From: Paenibacillus sp. HGH0039
GTDB lineage: Bacteria; Bacillota; Bacilli; Paenibacillales; NBRC-103111
DNA length: 64,000 nt
Direction: 5' to 3'
Assembly (NCBI RefSeq): GCF_000411255.1
Contig: NZ_KE150413.1
Coordinates: forward strand, 1,280,999 to 1,344,998
Numbering within the stretch: the stretch's first letter is position 1; the number at the start of each line of letters is the position of its first letter. A program made the position numbers and the translations under genes. The notes under the pieces are model-generated. The model did not search any database. It was not told where the DNA came from and saw only the letters and a program-made list of their open reading frames with translations. Below, in pieces: positions 54,371 through 62,438 of this stretch.

Positions 54371-54964
54371 ATGTCGAGTACGCAAGGAAACGGGCAGGGA
54401 GTCCCGTGGGGGTTCGGGAAACCCGAAGTTCCCGATTACACGAAAGTGACACAGGGGCAGGCGCAGCTGCCGGGGTCTCCGTTCGGCGGCGGGGTCAATC
54501 AACCCCCGGGCAATCAGGGTCAGCCGGCGGGAGGGCTGACCGGCGCTTTTCCGCCGCCGGGAGCTTATCCGGGGAGCTTCGGCTCAGCCGACGGCTGGTC
54601 CGGACAGGGGGGCTTCCCTCCCGGTTTTCAACCGGGTGGCGGAGGCTTCGCGCCTTTCCCTCAAGGAGGCTTCGGATCGGTCGGCGGAGGAGCGGAGCCG
54701 GGGGGCTACGGCGCCCTTGAGGCGGGCTTCCCTTACGGAGGCGGAGGCGTACCGGTCGCGGTGCCGCAGCCTTTTTTCAGCATCGATCCTTATGTGTATC
54801 TGACGCTCAGAACGATTGTCGGCAGAGGCGTCGTGGTAGAAACGGTCCGCGGCAGCAACCGGGGTGTTCTGACGGACGTGAAACCGGATCATGTCGTGGT
54901 TCAGGAGGACGGAAAGAAATTTTTTATCCGGACGGCCCAAATCATTTGGGTGATGCCGGAGTAG
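54371..54964 (+). CDS. Gly/Pro-rich protein with a C-terminal DUF2642-like domain
   Basis: A 197-residue protein of unknown function. Residues ~1-135 are low complexity, dominated by Gly, Pro, Phe and Gln (GGFPPGFQPGGGGFAPFPQG). The last ~60 residues (PYVYLTLRTIVGRGVVVETV... AQIIWVMPE) resemble the small Sm-like DUF2642/YuzF domain of Bacillales, in which several members are sporulation- or coat-associated. The ATG follows AAAGGAGG. A structural role on the spore surface is inferred from composition only. Confidence 0.7.
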   Translation: MSSTQGNGQGVPWGFGKPEVPDYTKVTQGQAQLPGSPFGGGVNQPPGNQGQPAGGLTGAFPPPGAYPGSFGSADGWSGQGGFPPGFQPGGGGFAPFPQGGFGSVGGGAEPGGYGALEAGFPYGGGGVPVAVPQPFFSIDPYVYLTLRTIVGRGVVVETVRGSNRGVLTDVKPDHVVVQEDGKKFFIRTAQIIWVMPE

Positions 54965-55046
54965 AACCTTTTCGGAGCCTAAGATCCGCCGGATTCCGGC
55001 GGTTTTTTGGTGTGCATCGGATTACGAAAAATTTTTATATAGCAGC

Positions 55047-55075
55047 TTTACAAAAGAAAGTAACCGTGATAATAT
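55047..55075 (+). promoter_or_regulatory. Promoter of azoR
   Basis: -35 TTTACA (55047-55052) and -10 TAATAT (55070-55075), 17-bp spacing. Confidence 0.65.
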
Positions 55076-55093
55076 ACTTACATAAAGTAAGTA
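55075..55093. promoter_or_regulatory. Operator TACTTACATAAAGTAAGTA upstream of azoR
   Basis: Perfect 7-bp arms around ATAAA, covering the expected transcription start. The pattern resembles sites of DUF24/MarR-type quinone and electrophile sensors (YodB/CatR) that control azoreductases in B. subtilis. Confidence 0.6.
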
Positions 55094-55149
55094 ATTGAAT
55101 GCAAGTTAGCTGATATAAATATTCGAAATCTGACTAGGAGGAAATCAAA

Positions 55150-55797
55150 ATGAACAAATTATTATATATCACTGCGAATCCAAGAGGGGTGGACCGTTCT
55201 TTCGGTCTTCAGGTCGGGGAGCATTTTCTGGAGGCGGTGTCGAAAGAAAATCCAGATCTTCAAGTGGAACGCGTAGATGTGTACGAAGAGCATATTCCCC
55301 TTATTGACGCCGATGTTCTGAACGGCTGGGATAAGCTGCGTGCCGGTGAAGCGCTGAACGAAACGGAAGCGGCTGCCATCAACCGGATGAATGAAGTGCT
55401 GGAGCAGTTTTTGTCGGCCGACGGCTACGTATTCGTCACTCCGATGTGGAACCTGAGCTACCCGCCGATGCTGAAAGCTTACATCGACAACATCGCGATT
55501 GCGGGAAAAACGTTCCGTTATACCGCAAACGGATCCGAAGGGCTCATGACCGGCAAAAAAGTCGTTCACATCCAGGCGCGCGGAGGCATTTATTCCGAAG
55601 GGCCGGCGGCGGACTTTGAATTTACCGACAAATATCTGCGCGGAATTATGGCGTTCATAGGTATCACGGACTACGAGCATGTCTATGTGGAAGGCATCGC
55701 GGCTTACCCGGACAAAGCGGAAGAGCTTGTGAAAGGCGCCAAAACAAGAGCTGCGGAAACAGCCGCTCAGTTTGCGAAAACCCCATCGCGAGTATAA
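55150..55797 (+). CDS. azoR: FMN-dependent NADH-azoreductase / quinone reductase
   Basis: A 215-residue flavodoxin-fold enzyme: LLYITANPRG at the N terminus binds FMN phosphate, FVTPMWNLSYPPMLKAYIDNI near 97 is diagnostic of AzoR, and HIQARGGIYSEGP near 140 the second FMN loop. It reduces quinones and azo compounds by two electrons. The ATG follows TAGGAGG. The palindromic operator over its promoter suggests induction by electrophiles. Confidence 0.93.
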   Translation: MNKLLYITANPRGVDRSFGLQVGEHFLEAVSKENPDLQVERVDVYEEHIPLIDADVLNGWDKLRAGEALNETEAAAINRMNEVLEQFLSADGYVFVTPMWNLSYPPMLKAYIDNIAIAGKTFRYTANGSEGLMTGKKVVHIQARGGIYSEGPAADFEFTDKYLRGIMAFIGITDYEHVYVEGIAAYPDKAEELVKGAKTRAAETAAQFAKTPSRV

Positions 55798-55823
55798 ACT
55801 TACTCCTTGCGGTGTTCCCATAT

Positions 55824-55869
55824 AAACGCAAAAAACTGCCCCTTTCTAAGAGGGCAGTTTTTTGCGTTT
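55824..55869. terminator. Perfect 18-bp bidirectional terminator
   Basis: AAACGCAAAAAACTGCCC (55824-55841) is the exact reverse complement of 55852-55869, with six As and six Ts in the stem, so it works in both directions between azoR and the convergent DUF441 gene. Confidence 0.92.
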
Positions 55870-55895
55870 GGAGCCGGCGGTTCGACGGTTTTGTC

Positions 55896-56348
55896 TCAGC
55901 CTTTGCCGATGAGAAGAGAGAGCAGACCGGCCGCAATCAGAGGGCCGACGGGAACGCCGCGGAACAGGGCAACACCGAGCACGGTGCCGATAAGCAGTCC
56001 GGCTACCACATTCGGCTGGTTCGTCATGAGTAGGGCGCCCCGGCCGCCCAGGTAAGCAACGGTGATGCCGATCAGCACGGCCAAAAGCGATTTCCAGTGC
56101 ATAAAGGACTGGAAAATGGTCTGGACGGGCATCTTGCCGCTGGCAATCGGCGTCATGACCCCGATGGTCAAAATGACGACGCCGATCGTAAGTCCGTATT
56201 TTTCCAAAAAGGGAAAGGCTTGATGTACATTCATCACCCGCAAGAGCAGGAGAACAAGCATGGCAATCGTAACGGTCGAATTGCTGCTGAGCAGCCCGAG
56301 AAGGGCCAAACCGAGCAGCAGGATGGAAGGCATGTCCACTTGGACCAT
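55896..56348 (-). CDS. DUF441-family membrane protein (YtwI-like)
   Basis: A 150-residue hydrophobic protein with four to five spans ([24 protein letters not shown] region, [69 protein letters not shown]). The pattern GRGVxLM...P and the C-terminal [11 protein letters not shown] match DUF441. Function unknown. The ATG at 56348 is chosen because the family starts there; the longer frame lacks a ribosome site. Confidence 0.88.
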   Translation of the reverse strand: MVQVDMPSILLLGLALLGLLSSNSTVTIAMLVLLLLRVMNVHQAFPFLEKYGLTIGVVILTIGVMTPIASGKMPVQTIFQSFMHWKSLLAVLIGITVAYLGGRGALLMTNQPNVVAGLLIGTVLGVALFRGVPVGPLIAAGLLSLLIGKG

Positions 56349-56540
56349 CTTCAAATTCCCCTTTAGGTCTTTTTTGTTTCCATTGTAAAGCATTGAAGCC
56401 GCGTCAACAAGGAAGGGACCGGTCAGGAGGAATGCCGAAAGCCGAAAGATGCTGTGAGATCCCCTGAGGTGATATGGTATACTTTACATATATATGGGCA
56501 GGTGATCCAAAACCGCCCCTGGCGAAAGGAGCACGATTCC

Positions 56541-56876
56541 ATGGAAACGATTGAAATGATAGCGGTCGGGGCTTTGATTCTCGCTCTGCTGCTGCTGATT
56601 AAAGTATTCAGCCTTCAAAGCCGGGTCAACGCCATCCAATCCGATCTGGAGTGGCTGAAAGGACGGGCGGAAGGCCAGATGATAAACCGGTTAAAGCCGT
56701 CGACGGCCGCCCGATCCGATAAGCCCGCTTCCGAGCAGAGGCCTCTCCTTGACGAAAGAGTGCATCACTTGCTTGCACAAGGCGAAAAAATCAAAGCGAT
56801 CAAAATAGTGAGAGCGGCACACGGGATCGGATTGAAGGAAGCCAAAGATTATGTGGAGAATCTGGAGCGCGGCTAG
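56541..56876 (+). CDS. Membrane-anchored L7/L12 C-terminal-domain-like protein
   Basis: A 111-residue protein: one N-terminal membrane helix (IAVGALILALLLLIKVF), a short coiled segment (QSRVNAIQSDLEWLKG), a polar linker, and a C-terminal ~40 residues (EKIKAIKIVRAAHGIGLKEAKDYVENL) that match the C-terminal domain of ribosomal protein L7/L12, which contacts translation factors. The N-terminal dimerisation domain of L7/L12 is absent. The ATG follows AAAGGAG. Its role is unknown; a membrane docking site for a GTPase is conceivable. Confidence 0.8.
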   Translation: METIEMIAVGALILALLLLIKVFSLQSRVNAIQSDLEWLKGRAEGQMINRLKPSTAARSDKPASEQRPLLDERVHHLLAQGEKIKAIKIVRAAHGIGLKEAKDYVENLERG

Positions 56877-56969
56877 CTTACAGTCTTGATCCGCTTGCAG
56901 CGCGGCGTGGCGTTTTTTCCCGTAATGGACGGGGACACCAGAAGCCGTAACTTGGGGTCCAGGGGTGGA

Positions 56970-57965
56970 TCAAAATTTTGAAGCATTGTTCAGCAGGCTG
57001 TTCGTGACATAATCCAGTTGAGCGCTCAGCGAGTAAAGGTCGGTGTAATAAAACAAGCCGAACGGCGCTTCGATTATACGGCCGGCCTTAACGGCGGGAA
57101 TTCTGTTCCAGACCGGATGATCCATAAGATTGTCCATTCCTTCCCAGGTGCTGCGCAGCACGAAATCTCCGATATATTGAGGAATCACTTCCAGAGAGAC
57201 CGTTTCGCTTTCCACGTCTTTGGCAAGATCGATTTTCTTCTGGATGATCTCCGGAGCTTTCATCCCCAAATAATCGTAGACAATTTGAGAACCGCGCCCA
57301 TAATGCTTGCTTTCAATAACCATCATCCCTTTTCTCTCGCCCTCTACGATGGATACAGTCTTATCCAGAATTCCGGCTGCCTGAAGTTTCTCCCTGCTTG
57401 CCTTAACCTTGTCGTTAAACGCCTCCATAAACTGATCGGCTTCTTTCTTTTTGCCGAAAATTTCCCCGAGCTTTTGTATCCGTGCCTCTGTTGTTATCTG
57501 GTCTGCAGGGATGAAAACGGTTGGGGCGATATCCTTTAATTTTTTGTAGCTATTTTCAGAGGAGACGATAATCAGATCCGGTTCGAGGGACAACACGGCT
57601 TCGGGGTTGGCTTCGTCCCAGTGGCCCAGCGATTGTACACCCTTTAATTGCTCTGAAAAAGCGGCCCCGTCATATATTTCGGATATGCCGACCGGATTGA
57701 CCCCGAGGGCAACGACATCGCCCAACATGTACAAAACAACCACACGTTTGGGCTCCGCCGGAACGACTACATCTCCTTTAACCGTTGAAACGATGCGAGT
57801 CTCCGTACTTATCTTATCGGGATAAGGGGAAGGGGATGCCGATACATTCGTCGTTGATGCAGAGGAATTGGATGCCGGGTTTACCCCTCCCGAGCAAGCG
57901 CTAAGCAGTAATGTCAAGCTGATCAGTGTTCCGAGGATCAATGATGATTTTTTAATCCTTTTCAT
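56970..57965 (-). CDS. Ferri-siderophore-binding lipoprotein (internal start within the AraC frame)
   Basis: A 331-residue binding protein read in the same frame as the upstream AraC gene. It starts at ATG 57965, preceded by CGGAGG (10-base spacing). The N terminus is a complete lipoprotein signal peptide (KKSSLILGTLISLTLLLSAC) followed by a Ser/Thr/Asn linker. EPKRVVVLYMLGDVVALGVNPVG, SLEPDLIIVSSEN and the later LRSTWEGMD region match class III iron-siderophore receptors (FeuA, YfiY). It should be exported and anchored outside the membrane, which cannot happen if made only as the AraC fusion. No cognate permease or ATPase is in the window. Confidence 0.7.
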   Translation of the reverse strand: MKRIKKSSLILGTLISLTLLLSACSGGVNPASNSSASTTNVSASPSPYPDKISTETRIVSTVKGDVVVPAEPKRVVVLYMLGDVVALGVNPVGISEIYDGAAFSEQLKGVQSLGHWDEANPEAVLSLEPDLIIVSSENSYKKLKDIAPTVFIPADQITTEARIQKLGEIFGKKKEADQFMEAFNDKVKASREKLQAAGILDKTVSIVEGERKGMMVIESKHYGRGSQIVYDYLGMKAPEIIQKKIDLAKDVESETVSLEVIPQYIGDFVLRSTWEGMDNLMDHPVWNRIPAVKAGRIIEAPFGLFYYTDLYSLSAQLDYVTNSLLNNASKF

Positions 57966-58922
57966 AGTAAGGAAGCCTCCGTCGCTATAGTGGTAATGAT
58001 TATCATTATCACTATAGCGGCGTAAGTTGAGCAGGCCAATGGACGATCTGGAAATGGCCGATGGATTATCTTGCGGTGCAAGGTTTTCCCGTGCCCGTGC
58101 CTGTGCCTGATAACGAGAGGGAGATAGACCCGTGTATTTCTTGAACAGCCGGCTGAAGTAGTACTCGTCTGAATACCCTACGTGTTCCGCAATTACCCCC
58201 AAAGTCTCATCTGTCTCCGAGAGCAGCTTCCTGGCTTCGTTAATGCGGTATTGAATCAAATACTCGATCGGACTCGTTCCGGTTTGTTGTTTGAATTTCA
58301 TGGACAGATAGCGGGGACTGTATTTGTACTGACGGGCAAGGAGATCTAGAGAAATTACCTCATGGTAGTGAGTATGAAGGTACTGAGTTACCATGGACAC
58401 AAGATCTTTCTGACCGCTGTCGGACTCGGCCGCAATCCTATGCTGCATGACTTCATGAACAAACTGATAAAACATTCCTTTAATTTGTAAATTTCCAAGG
58501 CTGCCGGAACTTTTCAATGTCCGCTTCATCGACGACATTAAAATGAACAGGGTACGCGGTTCGTCAGGCTCGAATCCGTACTGGATTTCGAACGGGCTCC
58601 TTTGCTCCAGCCAATCCCTTAATTTCCTCCAGTTTGTGAACGCTAGCTTAGCTTTGTAGAAAAGCAGGTAAAATTCAAATTCTTCCTTTGCTTCGATCTC
58701 CAAATTCATTCCTTTGGCACCGTGAAGCAAATAATATTGCCGTGTCCGGTGAACGACGCCATCCAACTGAAGATTCGCGGCCCCCCGGGTTCCGTATATA
58801 TATGCGCTTGCAGGCAGGCGGTAATCCTCCAGCCGTTCTCCCGGATTCATAACCGTGTGTCTGATATCGAAAATTTTAACGGCGGTTTGATTCCATATGG
58901 CAACTTGTTCATTGAATTTCAT
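56970..58922 (-). CDS. AraC-family regulator in frame with a siderophore-binding protein (Btr-like)
   Basis: From ATG 58922 (after GAGGAG) the frame is open for 650 codons. Residues ~1-150 are a cupin-like sensor, ~185-290 two AraC helix-turn-helices (LARQYKYSPRYLSMKFKQQ; IAEHVGYSDEYYFSRLFKKY), and 320-650 a FeuA/FhuD-type ferri-siderophore-binding domain. The same order occurs in B. subtilis Btr, which activates siderophore uptake. Here, however, the second part begins with its own ATG, lipoprotein signal and ribosome site, and a Fur box lies in the junction (codons ~300-310). Either this is a true fusion, or two genes have lost the stop between them. A second Fur-like site precedes the AraC start. 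Confidence 0.75.
   Translation of the reverse strand: MKFNEQVAIWNQTAVKIFDIRHTVMNPGERLEDYRLPASAYIYGTRGAANLQLDGVVHRTRQYYLLHGAKGMNLEIEAKEEFEFYLLFYKAKLAFTNWRKLRDWLEQRSPFEIQYGFEPDEPRTLFILMSSMKRTLKSSGSLGNLQIKGMFYQFVHEVMQHRIAAESDSGQKDLVSMVTQYLHTHYHEVISLDLLARQYKYSPRYLSMKFKQQTGTSPIEYLIQYRINEARKLLSETDETLGVIAEHVGYSDEYYFSRLFKKYTGLSPSRYQAQARARENLAPQDNPSAISRSSIGLLNLRRYSDNDNHYHYSDGGFLTMKRIKKSSLILGTLISLTLLLSACSGGVNPASNSSASTTNVSASPSPYPDKISTETRIVSTVKGDVVVPAEPKRVVVLYMLGDVVALGVNPVGISEIYDGAAFSEQLKGVQSLGHWDEANPEAVLSLEPDLIIVSSENSYKKLKDIAPTVFIPADQITTEARIQKLGEIFGKKKEADQFMEAFNDKVKASREKLQAAGILDKTVSIVEGERKGMMVIESKHYGRGSQIVYDYLGMKAPEIIQKKIDLAKDVESETVSLEVIPQYIGDFVLRSTWEGMDNLMDHPVWNRIPAVKAGRIIEAPFGLFYYTDLYSLSAQLDYVTNSLLNNASKF
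57992..58010 (-). promoter_or_regulatory. Fur box inside the AraC/lipoprotein junction
   Basis: On the minus strand GATAATGATAATCATTACC matches the Fur consensus GATAATGATAATCATTATC at 18 of 19 positions, flanked by GCTATAGTG and CACTATAGC. It is 27 bp before the lipoprotein ATG. Confidence 0.9.
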
Positions 58923-58962
58923 GACGGGTCTCCTCTGAGGCACAGCTTTCCAATAGTATAAT

Positions 58963-58977
58963 TGAAAATGATTCTCA
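58963..58977 (-). promoter_or_regulatory. Fur-like site upstream of the AraC gene
   Basis: TGAGAAT-C-ATTTTCA on the minus strand fits the 7-1-7 Fur motif (TGATAATnATTATCA) with one mismatch per arm, 41 bp before the AraC start. Confidence 0.6.
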
Positions 58978-59100
58978 ATAAAAGAGGAGAGAGACTTAAC
59001 TTTCTTACTTATCCGGGTAGCGATGGCGTTCCTGCGAAAGAAACGCCATATTGGCAAGCATTCCGCGGGCTTCGGACCGTTTTTCCTTCCCAAACGCCAA

Positions 59101-59123
59101 GAGCCCGCCAACAGGGCGGGCTC
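59101..59123. terminator. Hairpin between the FusB-like and AraC genes
   Basis: GAGCCCGCC (59101-59109) and GGCGGGCTC (59115-59123) are exact reverse complements. There is no strong T-run. It probably terminates the FusB-like gene. Confidence 0.6.
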
Positions 59124-59208
59124 CGGATGTTTATTCCTTCTTGCGTGTCCTTACGCTTCCTTCAGGACGTTTAAGAACAAGACGATCAAGATGGACAGGA
59201 GGACTAGG

Positions 59209-59871
59209 TTAAGATTCAGTATATCCAACTACCTCACGGACGAATTTGTCGAGGGTAGTGACATTCGTGATGTTCCGGTTGCAGACGATACTGTCCACAC
59301 ACAGGTAGTTCCCGATCGCCTTATAGTAATCGGATGATGCCTTGGCCGGTCTTGATTTCGTGACCGCGGTAAACAGCGCGACTTCTTCGTGCTTGTTGCA
59401 CAGAAAGCAAACGCCTTTGTTCGCCGGTGTATAACGTCCTTCGATGCCGATCAGTTTCCCGTTCAACGGGTAGACGAGAAACAATTTATTCGCCGCGATG
59501 TCGGTCCAGCCCAGATAAGTGACATAGCGGTAGTCGATTTCGGACAGGTCGGGAATCTTCAGTTTCTTATTCTTCGGAAAAAGTTTGGCGAGCTGCTTTC
59601 CCGTCAGTGCCGGGAACGGCGCCAAGTAAGATTCCAGCGATTCCGGATAATGCTTGGATTCTTCCGCGGTACGCAATCCTGAAATCTTCTCCAGCAGTGG
59701 TTTTTGAAGGTCGTCTGCCTCCGGGAATGCTTCAAGCAGTTTGAATGGAGCGCTGGATTTTACCGATTCCACGACTTTCGGGTCGGAAACGGTTTCGTAG
59801 GTTTTCTGAAGCAGAAGACTCTGCTTTTTAATGACATTATATTGATGGTTTCTAATAAATGGTTGTATCAT
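59209..59871 (-). CDS. FusB/FusC-family EF-G-binding protein
   Basis: A 220-residue protein with the N-terminal helical region and C-terminal treble-clef zinc finger of FusB-type proteins: IEGRYTPANKGVCFLCNKHEEVALF near 145 and YLCVDSIVCNRNI near 190 supply the four Cys. Family members bind elongation factor G and free it from fusidic acid on the ribosome. Chromosomal homologues are common in Bacillales and may have a housekeeping translation role. The start follows AAGGGG. It is a single-gene unit. Confidence 0.85.
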   Translation of the reverse strand: MIQPFIRNHQYNVIKKQSLLLQKTYETVSDPKVVESVKSSAPFKLLEAFPEADDLQKPLLEKISGLRTAEESKHYPESLESYLAPFPALTGKQLAKLFPKNKKLKIPDLSEIDYRYVTYLGWTDIAANKLFLVYPLNGKLIGIEGRYTPANKGVCFLCNKHEEVALFTAVTKSRPAKASSDYYKAIGNYLCVDSIVCNRNITNVTTLDKFVREVVGYTES

Positions 59872-60179
59872 GGCTTTCAGCCCCTTATTTTTTATTCAAG
59901 CTAAAAAAATAAGTGCAAAGCCCATTATTAGAAACGATATCAGCTGTTTCGGGCGACTATGTTATCGTGAACCGTCCGCCCATGCAAAGTATCGCCCCAT
60001 AATCAGGCTTCGCATGAGCCGCTTCTTGTACCGGCAAATTGATTTGCCATTTGTACCGACCTCCTCTTACGCGACCATTATAAAGGAACAGGGGCGTCGC
60101 TGCAATGCCGAAAACAGCTATAAAAAAATTTTGCCCGTGTGAAGGCAATCCTTCCTCTTTTCTGGCGTTTAGCGCAGCA

Positions 60180-60614
60180 TCACAGGTCGCTCTTTACTAG
60201 ACTTTTATCCTCAAATGCGGTCGAAAGCACAATTAAAGTCGTTGAAAATCCGAACGCGTTGCATTCATCGAGAAAACCGGTCAACGATTCCGTCGTTGCG
60301 CTTAACACTTTCATTAAAAAGTTGTACTCCCCGCTGATCCGGTAGAGATCGACGATCTCAGGTGACTTTTCGCTGAAAGCGGCGAAGCCTTTGCAATCGG
60401 TCGTTTTGAACAAAACAAACGCCGTGGTCTGCTTGCCGAGCTTCGGGGGAGAAAGCTTTGCGCGGTAGCCCGTAATAACTCCCCGCTCTTCTAATTTACG
60501 CAGTCTTTCGGTTACGGCCGGCTGTGACATCGCGATCATCCGGCTCATCTCGGAGATGGGGATCCGGGCGTTTTCGTGCATCAAAGATAAAATTTTCGAG
60601 TCGATTCTGTCCAT
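60180..60614 (-). CDS. Lrp/AsnC-family transcriptional regulator
   Basis: A 144-residue regulator: the N-terminal HTH (DSKILSLMHENARIPISEMSRMIAMSQPAVTERLRKLEERGVITGY) is followed by an AsnC/RAM ligand-binding domain. ATG 60614 is chosen, preceded by GAGGTG. It is divergent from the OYE-family gene with 147 bp between starts, so it probably controls that gene. The effector, likely an amino acid or related compound, is unknown. Confidence 0.9.
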   Translation of the reverse strand: MDRIDSKILSLMHENARIPISEMSRMIAMSQPAVTERLRKLEERGVITGYRAKLSPPKLGKQTTAFVLFKTTDCKGFAAFSEKSPEIVDLYRISGEYNFLMKVLSATTESLTGFLDECNAFGFSTTLIVLSTAFEDKSLVKSDL

Positions 60615-60761
60615 AATTGCAAACACCTCATTATTAAAGGGAATAGAAATCATATGACTTCATAATTTAGTTATTCAAACTTTTATTCCTTAATAATACT
60701 ATGTGATCCGGGTGTATTTCATTATAAAATGTCATTAATCAATCGCGAAGGAGAATGAAGG

Positions 60762-61763
60762 ATGACAAGGACCTTGAATGACCCGATAACTATCGGCGGA
60801 ATCACGTTAAAAAACCGGCTGATCATGGCGCCGCTGCAGCAGTATAAAGGAACCCCCGAAGCCTTTGCAGCCGGACACCACATCGAGCATTACGGGCGCA
60901 GAGCGAAGCATGTGGGACTTATCATTTTGGAATCGACGGCAGTTTCTTCGAATGGAAGACTGTGGGCAAACGATATCGGTATCTATACGGACCGGCACGT
61001 GGAGGCGCTGCGGAAAGTGACGGATGCTGTCCATGCGCACGATACCCCGGTCTTTATCCAATTGTCCCACGGGGGAAGAAAATCTTCGCCGGAGGTTACG
61101 GCTACATTGGTTGCGCCGAGTGCGATTGCATTCGACGATCAATACGGCATGCCGCAAGAACTGTCGGCAGAGGGCATCCATAACATCATCCGGGAGTACC
61201 GTATGGCGGCAAGGCGCAGTGTAGAAGCGGGATTTGACGGAATTGAGCTTCACGCGGCGCACGGGTTTTTGATTCACCAGTTTTTATCGCCTCTGTCGAA
61301 TGTGCGGACCGATGCTTATGGAGGAAGTTCCGAGAACAGAGCGAGGTTTTTGAAGGAGGTTCTCAGTGCGGTCAGGGGAGAGGTCGGCAGAGACTATCCG
61401 GTCATCGTTCGGATTTCGGCCACAGACTACAGCGAAGGGGGACTCATCCCTGAAGAATGGGCACGCATGTTAAAGCCGCTGGAGTCCGAACTGGACGCTA
61501 TCCATGTGTCTTCGGGCGGGATTCTCCCGGTGCAGCCCAGCGACGTATACACCGCGTATCAACTGCCTCATGCGGCCGCGATCAAGCAGCACTTCGAAAT
61601 TCCGGTCATTGCCGTCGGAAAGATTTATACCCGGAGTCTTGCCGACCGCATCCTTGAGGACGGATTGGCGGACGTTATCGCGATCGGTCGCCCTCTTTTG
61701 GAAGATCCGGATTACGCGGAGGGGTTGTTGATGGTGAGGGAGACGGCCGGGAACGCGGGGTAA
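60762..61763 (+). CDS. Old Yellow Enzyme-family NADH:flavin oxidoreductase
   Basis: A 333-residue OYE-like FMN barrel. ITLKNRLIMAPLQQYKG near 17, FIQLSHGGRKSS near 99, FDGIELHAAHGFLIHQFLSPLSNVR (from ~163) and PVIAVGKIYTRSLADRIL near 285 match the YqiG/YqjM-like class. It reduces activated C=C bonds or related electrophiles. The length lacks the extra Fe-S domain of 2,4-dienoyl-CoA reductases. The ATG follows CGAAGGAG. It is paired with a divergent Lrp-type regulator. Confidence 0.9.
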   Translation: MTRTLNDPITIGGITLKNRLIMAPLQQYKGTPEAFAAGHHIEHYGRRAKHVGLIILESTAVSSNGRLWANDIGIYTDRHVEALRKVTDAVHAHDTPVFIQLSHGGRKSSPEVTATLVAPSAIAFDDQYGMPQELSAEGIHNIIREYRMAARRSVEAGFDGIELHAAHGFLIHQFLSPLSNVRTDAYGGSSENRARFLKEVLSAVRGEVGRDYPVIVRISATDYSEGGLIPEEWARMLKPLESELDAIHVSSGGILPVQPSDVYTAYQLPHAAAIKQHFEIPVIAVGKIYTRSLADRILEDGLADVIAIGRPLLEDPDYAEGLLMVRETAGNAG

Positions 61764-61826
61764 GCCGGGTTAAAGGGAGCGATTTCCCGAAAAGGAAGCA
61801 AGTTCTTCGAACGTTCCCTAGTTTTG

Positions 61827-62253
61827 ATCACCAAAGCGCTCTACGGAGTGCCTAGAGAAGGCTGCTCCGGTTGAAGGCGGTCTGATCAACTGGCTGTTGT
61901 TCTTGAAGGGTGTGGACAAAACTAATTGGGAGGTGCTGAAAATGAATGAACCGACTTTGAAAAAAGCCATGGATACGTTGGAATTTCTGAGCCAGGACCG
62001 GGAAGCCCGCCGATTATATGAAGAACGGCAAAAGTATTTACACGATGAAGCTTCCATGATTGAATGGGCGACGGAAAAGGGCATGGCTAAGGGCATGGCC
62101 CAAGGTATAGCTAAAGGAATAGCCGAAGGAGAGCAAAAGAAGGCCATCCAAATTGCAAAAAATATGCTTGCCTTGGGGCTTCAGGTTTCAGTCATCGCTC
62201 AAGCTAGCGGTCTCTCTGAAGCCGAGGTTGAATCGTTAAAATCGGTACAATAG
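61827..62253 (+). pseudogene. Truncated Rpn/YhgA-type recombination-promoting nuclease
   Basis: The frame is open from just after an in-frame TGA (~61821) to the stop at 62251-62253. It encodes only the C-terminal part of Rpn/PD-(D/E)XK transposase-like proteins: INWLLFLKGVDKTNWEVL, NEPTLKKAMDTLEFLSQD, EARRLYEERQKYLHDEASMI, then the typical AKGMAQGIAKGIAEGEQ repeat tail. The N-terminal nuclease core is missing. A TTG at 61897 could start a 118-residue remnant but it would lack the active site. This marks past mobile-element activity. Confidence 0.75.
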
Positions 62254-62283
62254 AGCGGGCTGAGACCCGCTGGATCAAACAAT

Positions 62284-62309
62284 AAAAAGCACTCCAGAGA
62301 GTGCTTTTT
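62284..62309. terminator. Terminator copy 1 of the tRNA-Ala-associated repeat
   Basis: AAAAAGCACTC (62284-62294) and GAGTGCTTTTT (62299-62309), loop CAGA. It is almost identical to the two hairpins at 63482-63509 and 63699-63726. Confidence 0.85.
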
Positions 62310-62437
62310 GTCTTATATGGAGCCTAGGGGGGATGTCCGAATCTTTGATTAAACAGCAGGCGCAGCTAAACTCGGCGCAGCATTCTAGAGGTAGATTCAG
62401 ACGCCATACTCCTGCACGGAAGTAACTCTGGTGCAGT
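62310..62437 (-). repeat. tRNA-Ala 3'-end repeat, copy 1 (partial, diverged)
   Basis: Begins with GTCTTATATGGAGCCTAGGG, the flank and 3' end of tRNA-Ala, then a diverged version of the conserved spacer (CTCGGCGCAGCATTCTAG...). It breaks off at the SDR gene. The last ~90 bp of the full unit are absent. Confidence 0.75.
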
Positions 62438-62438
62438 A

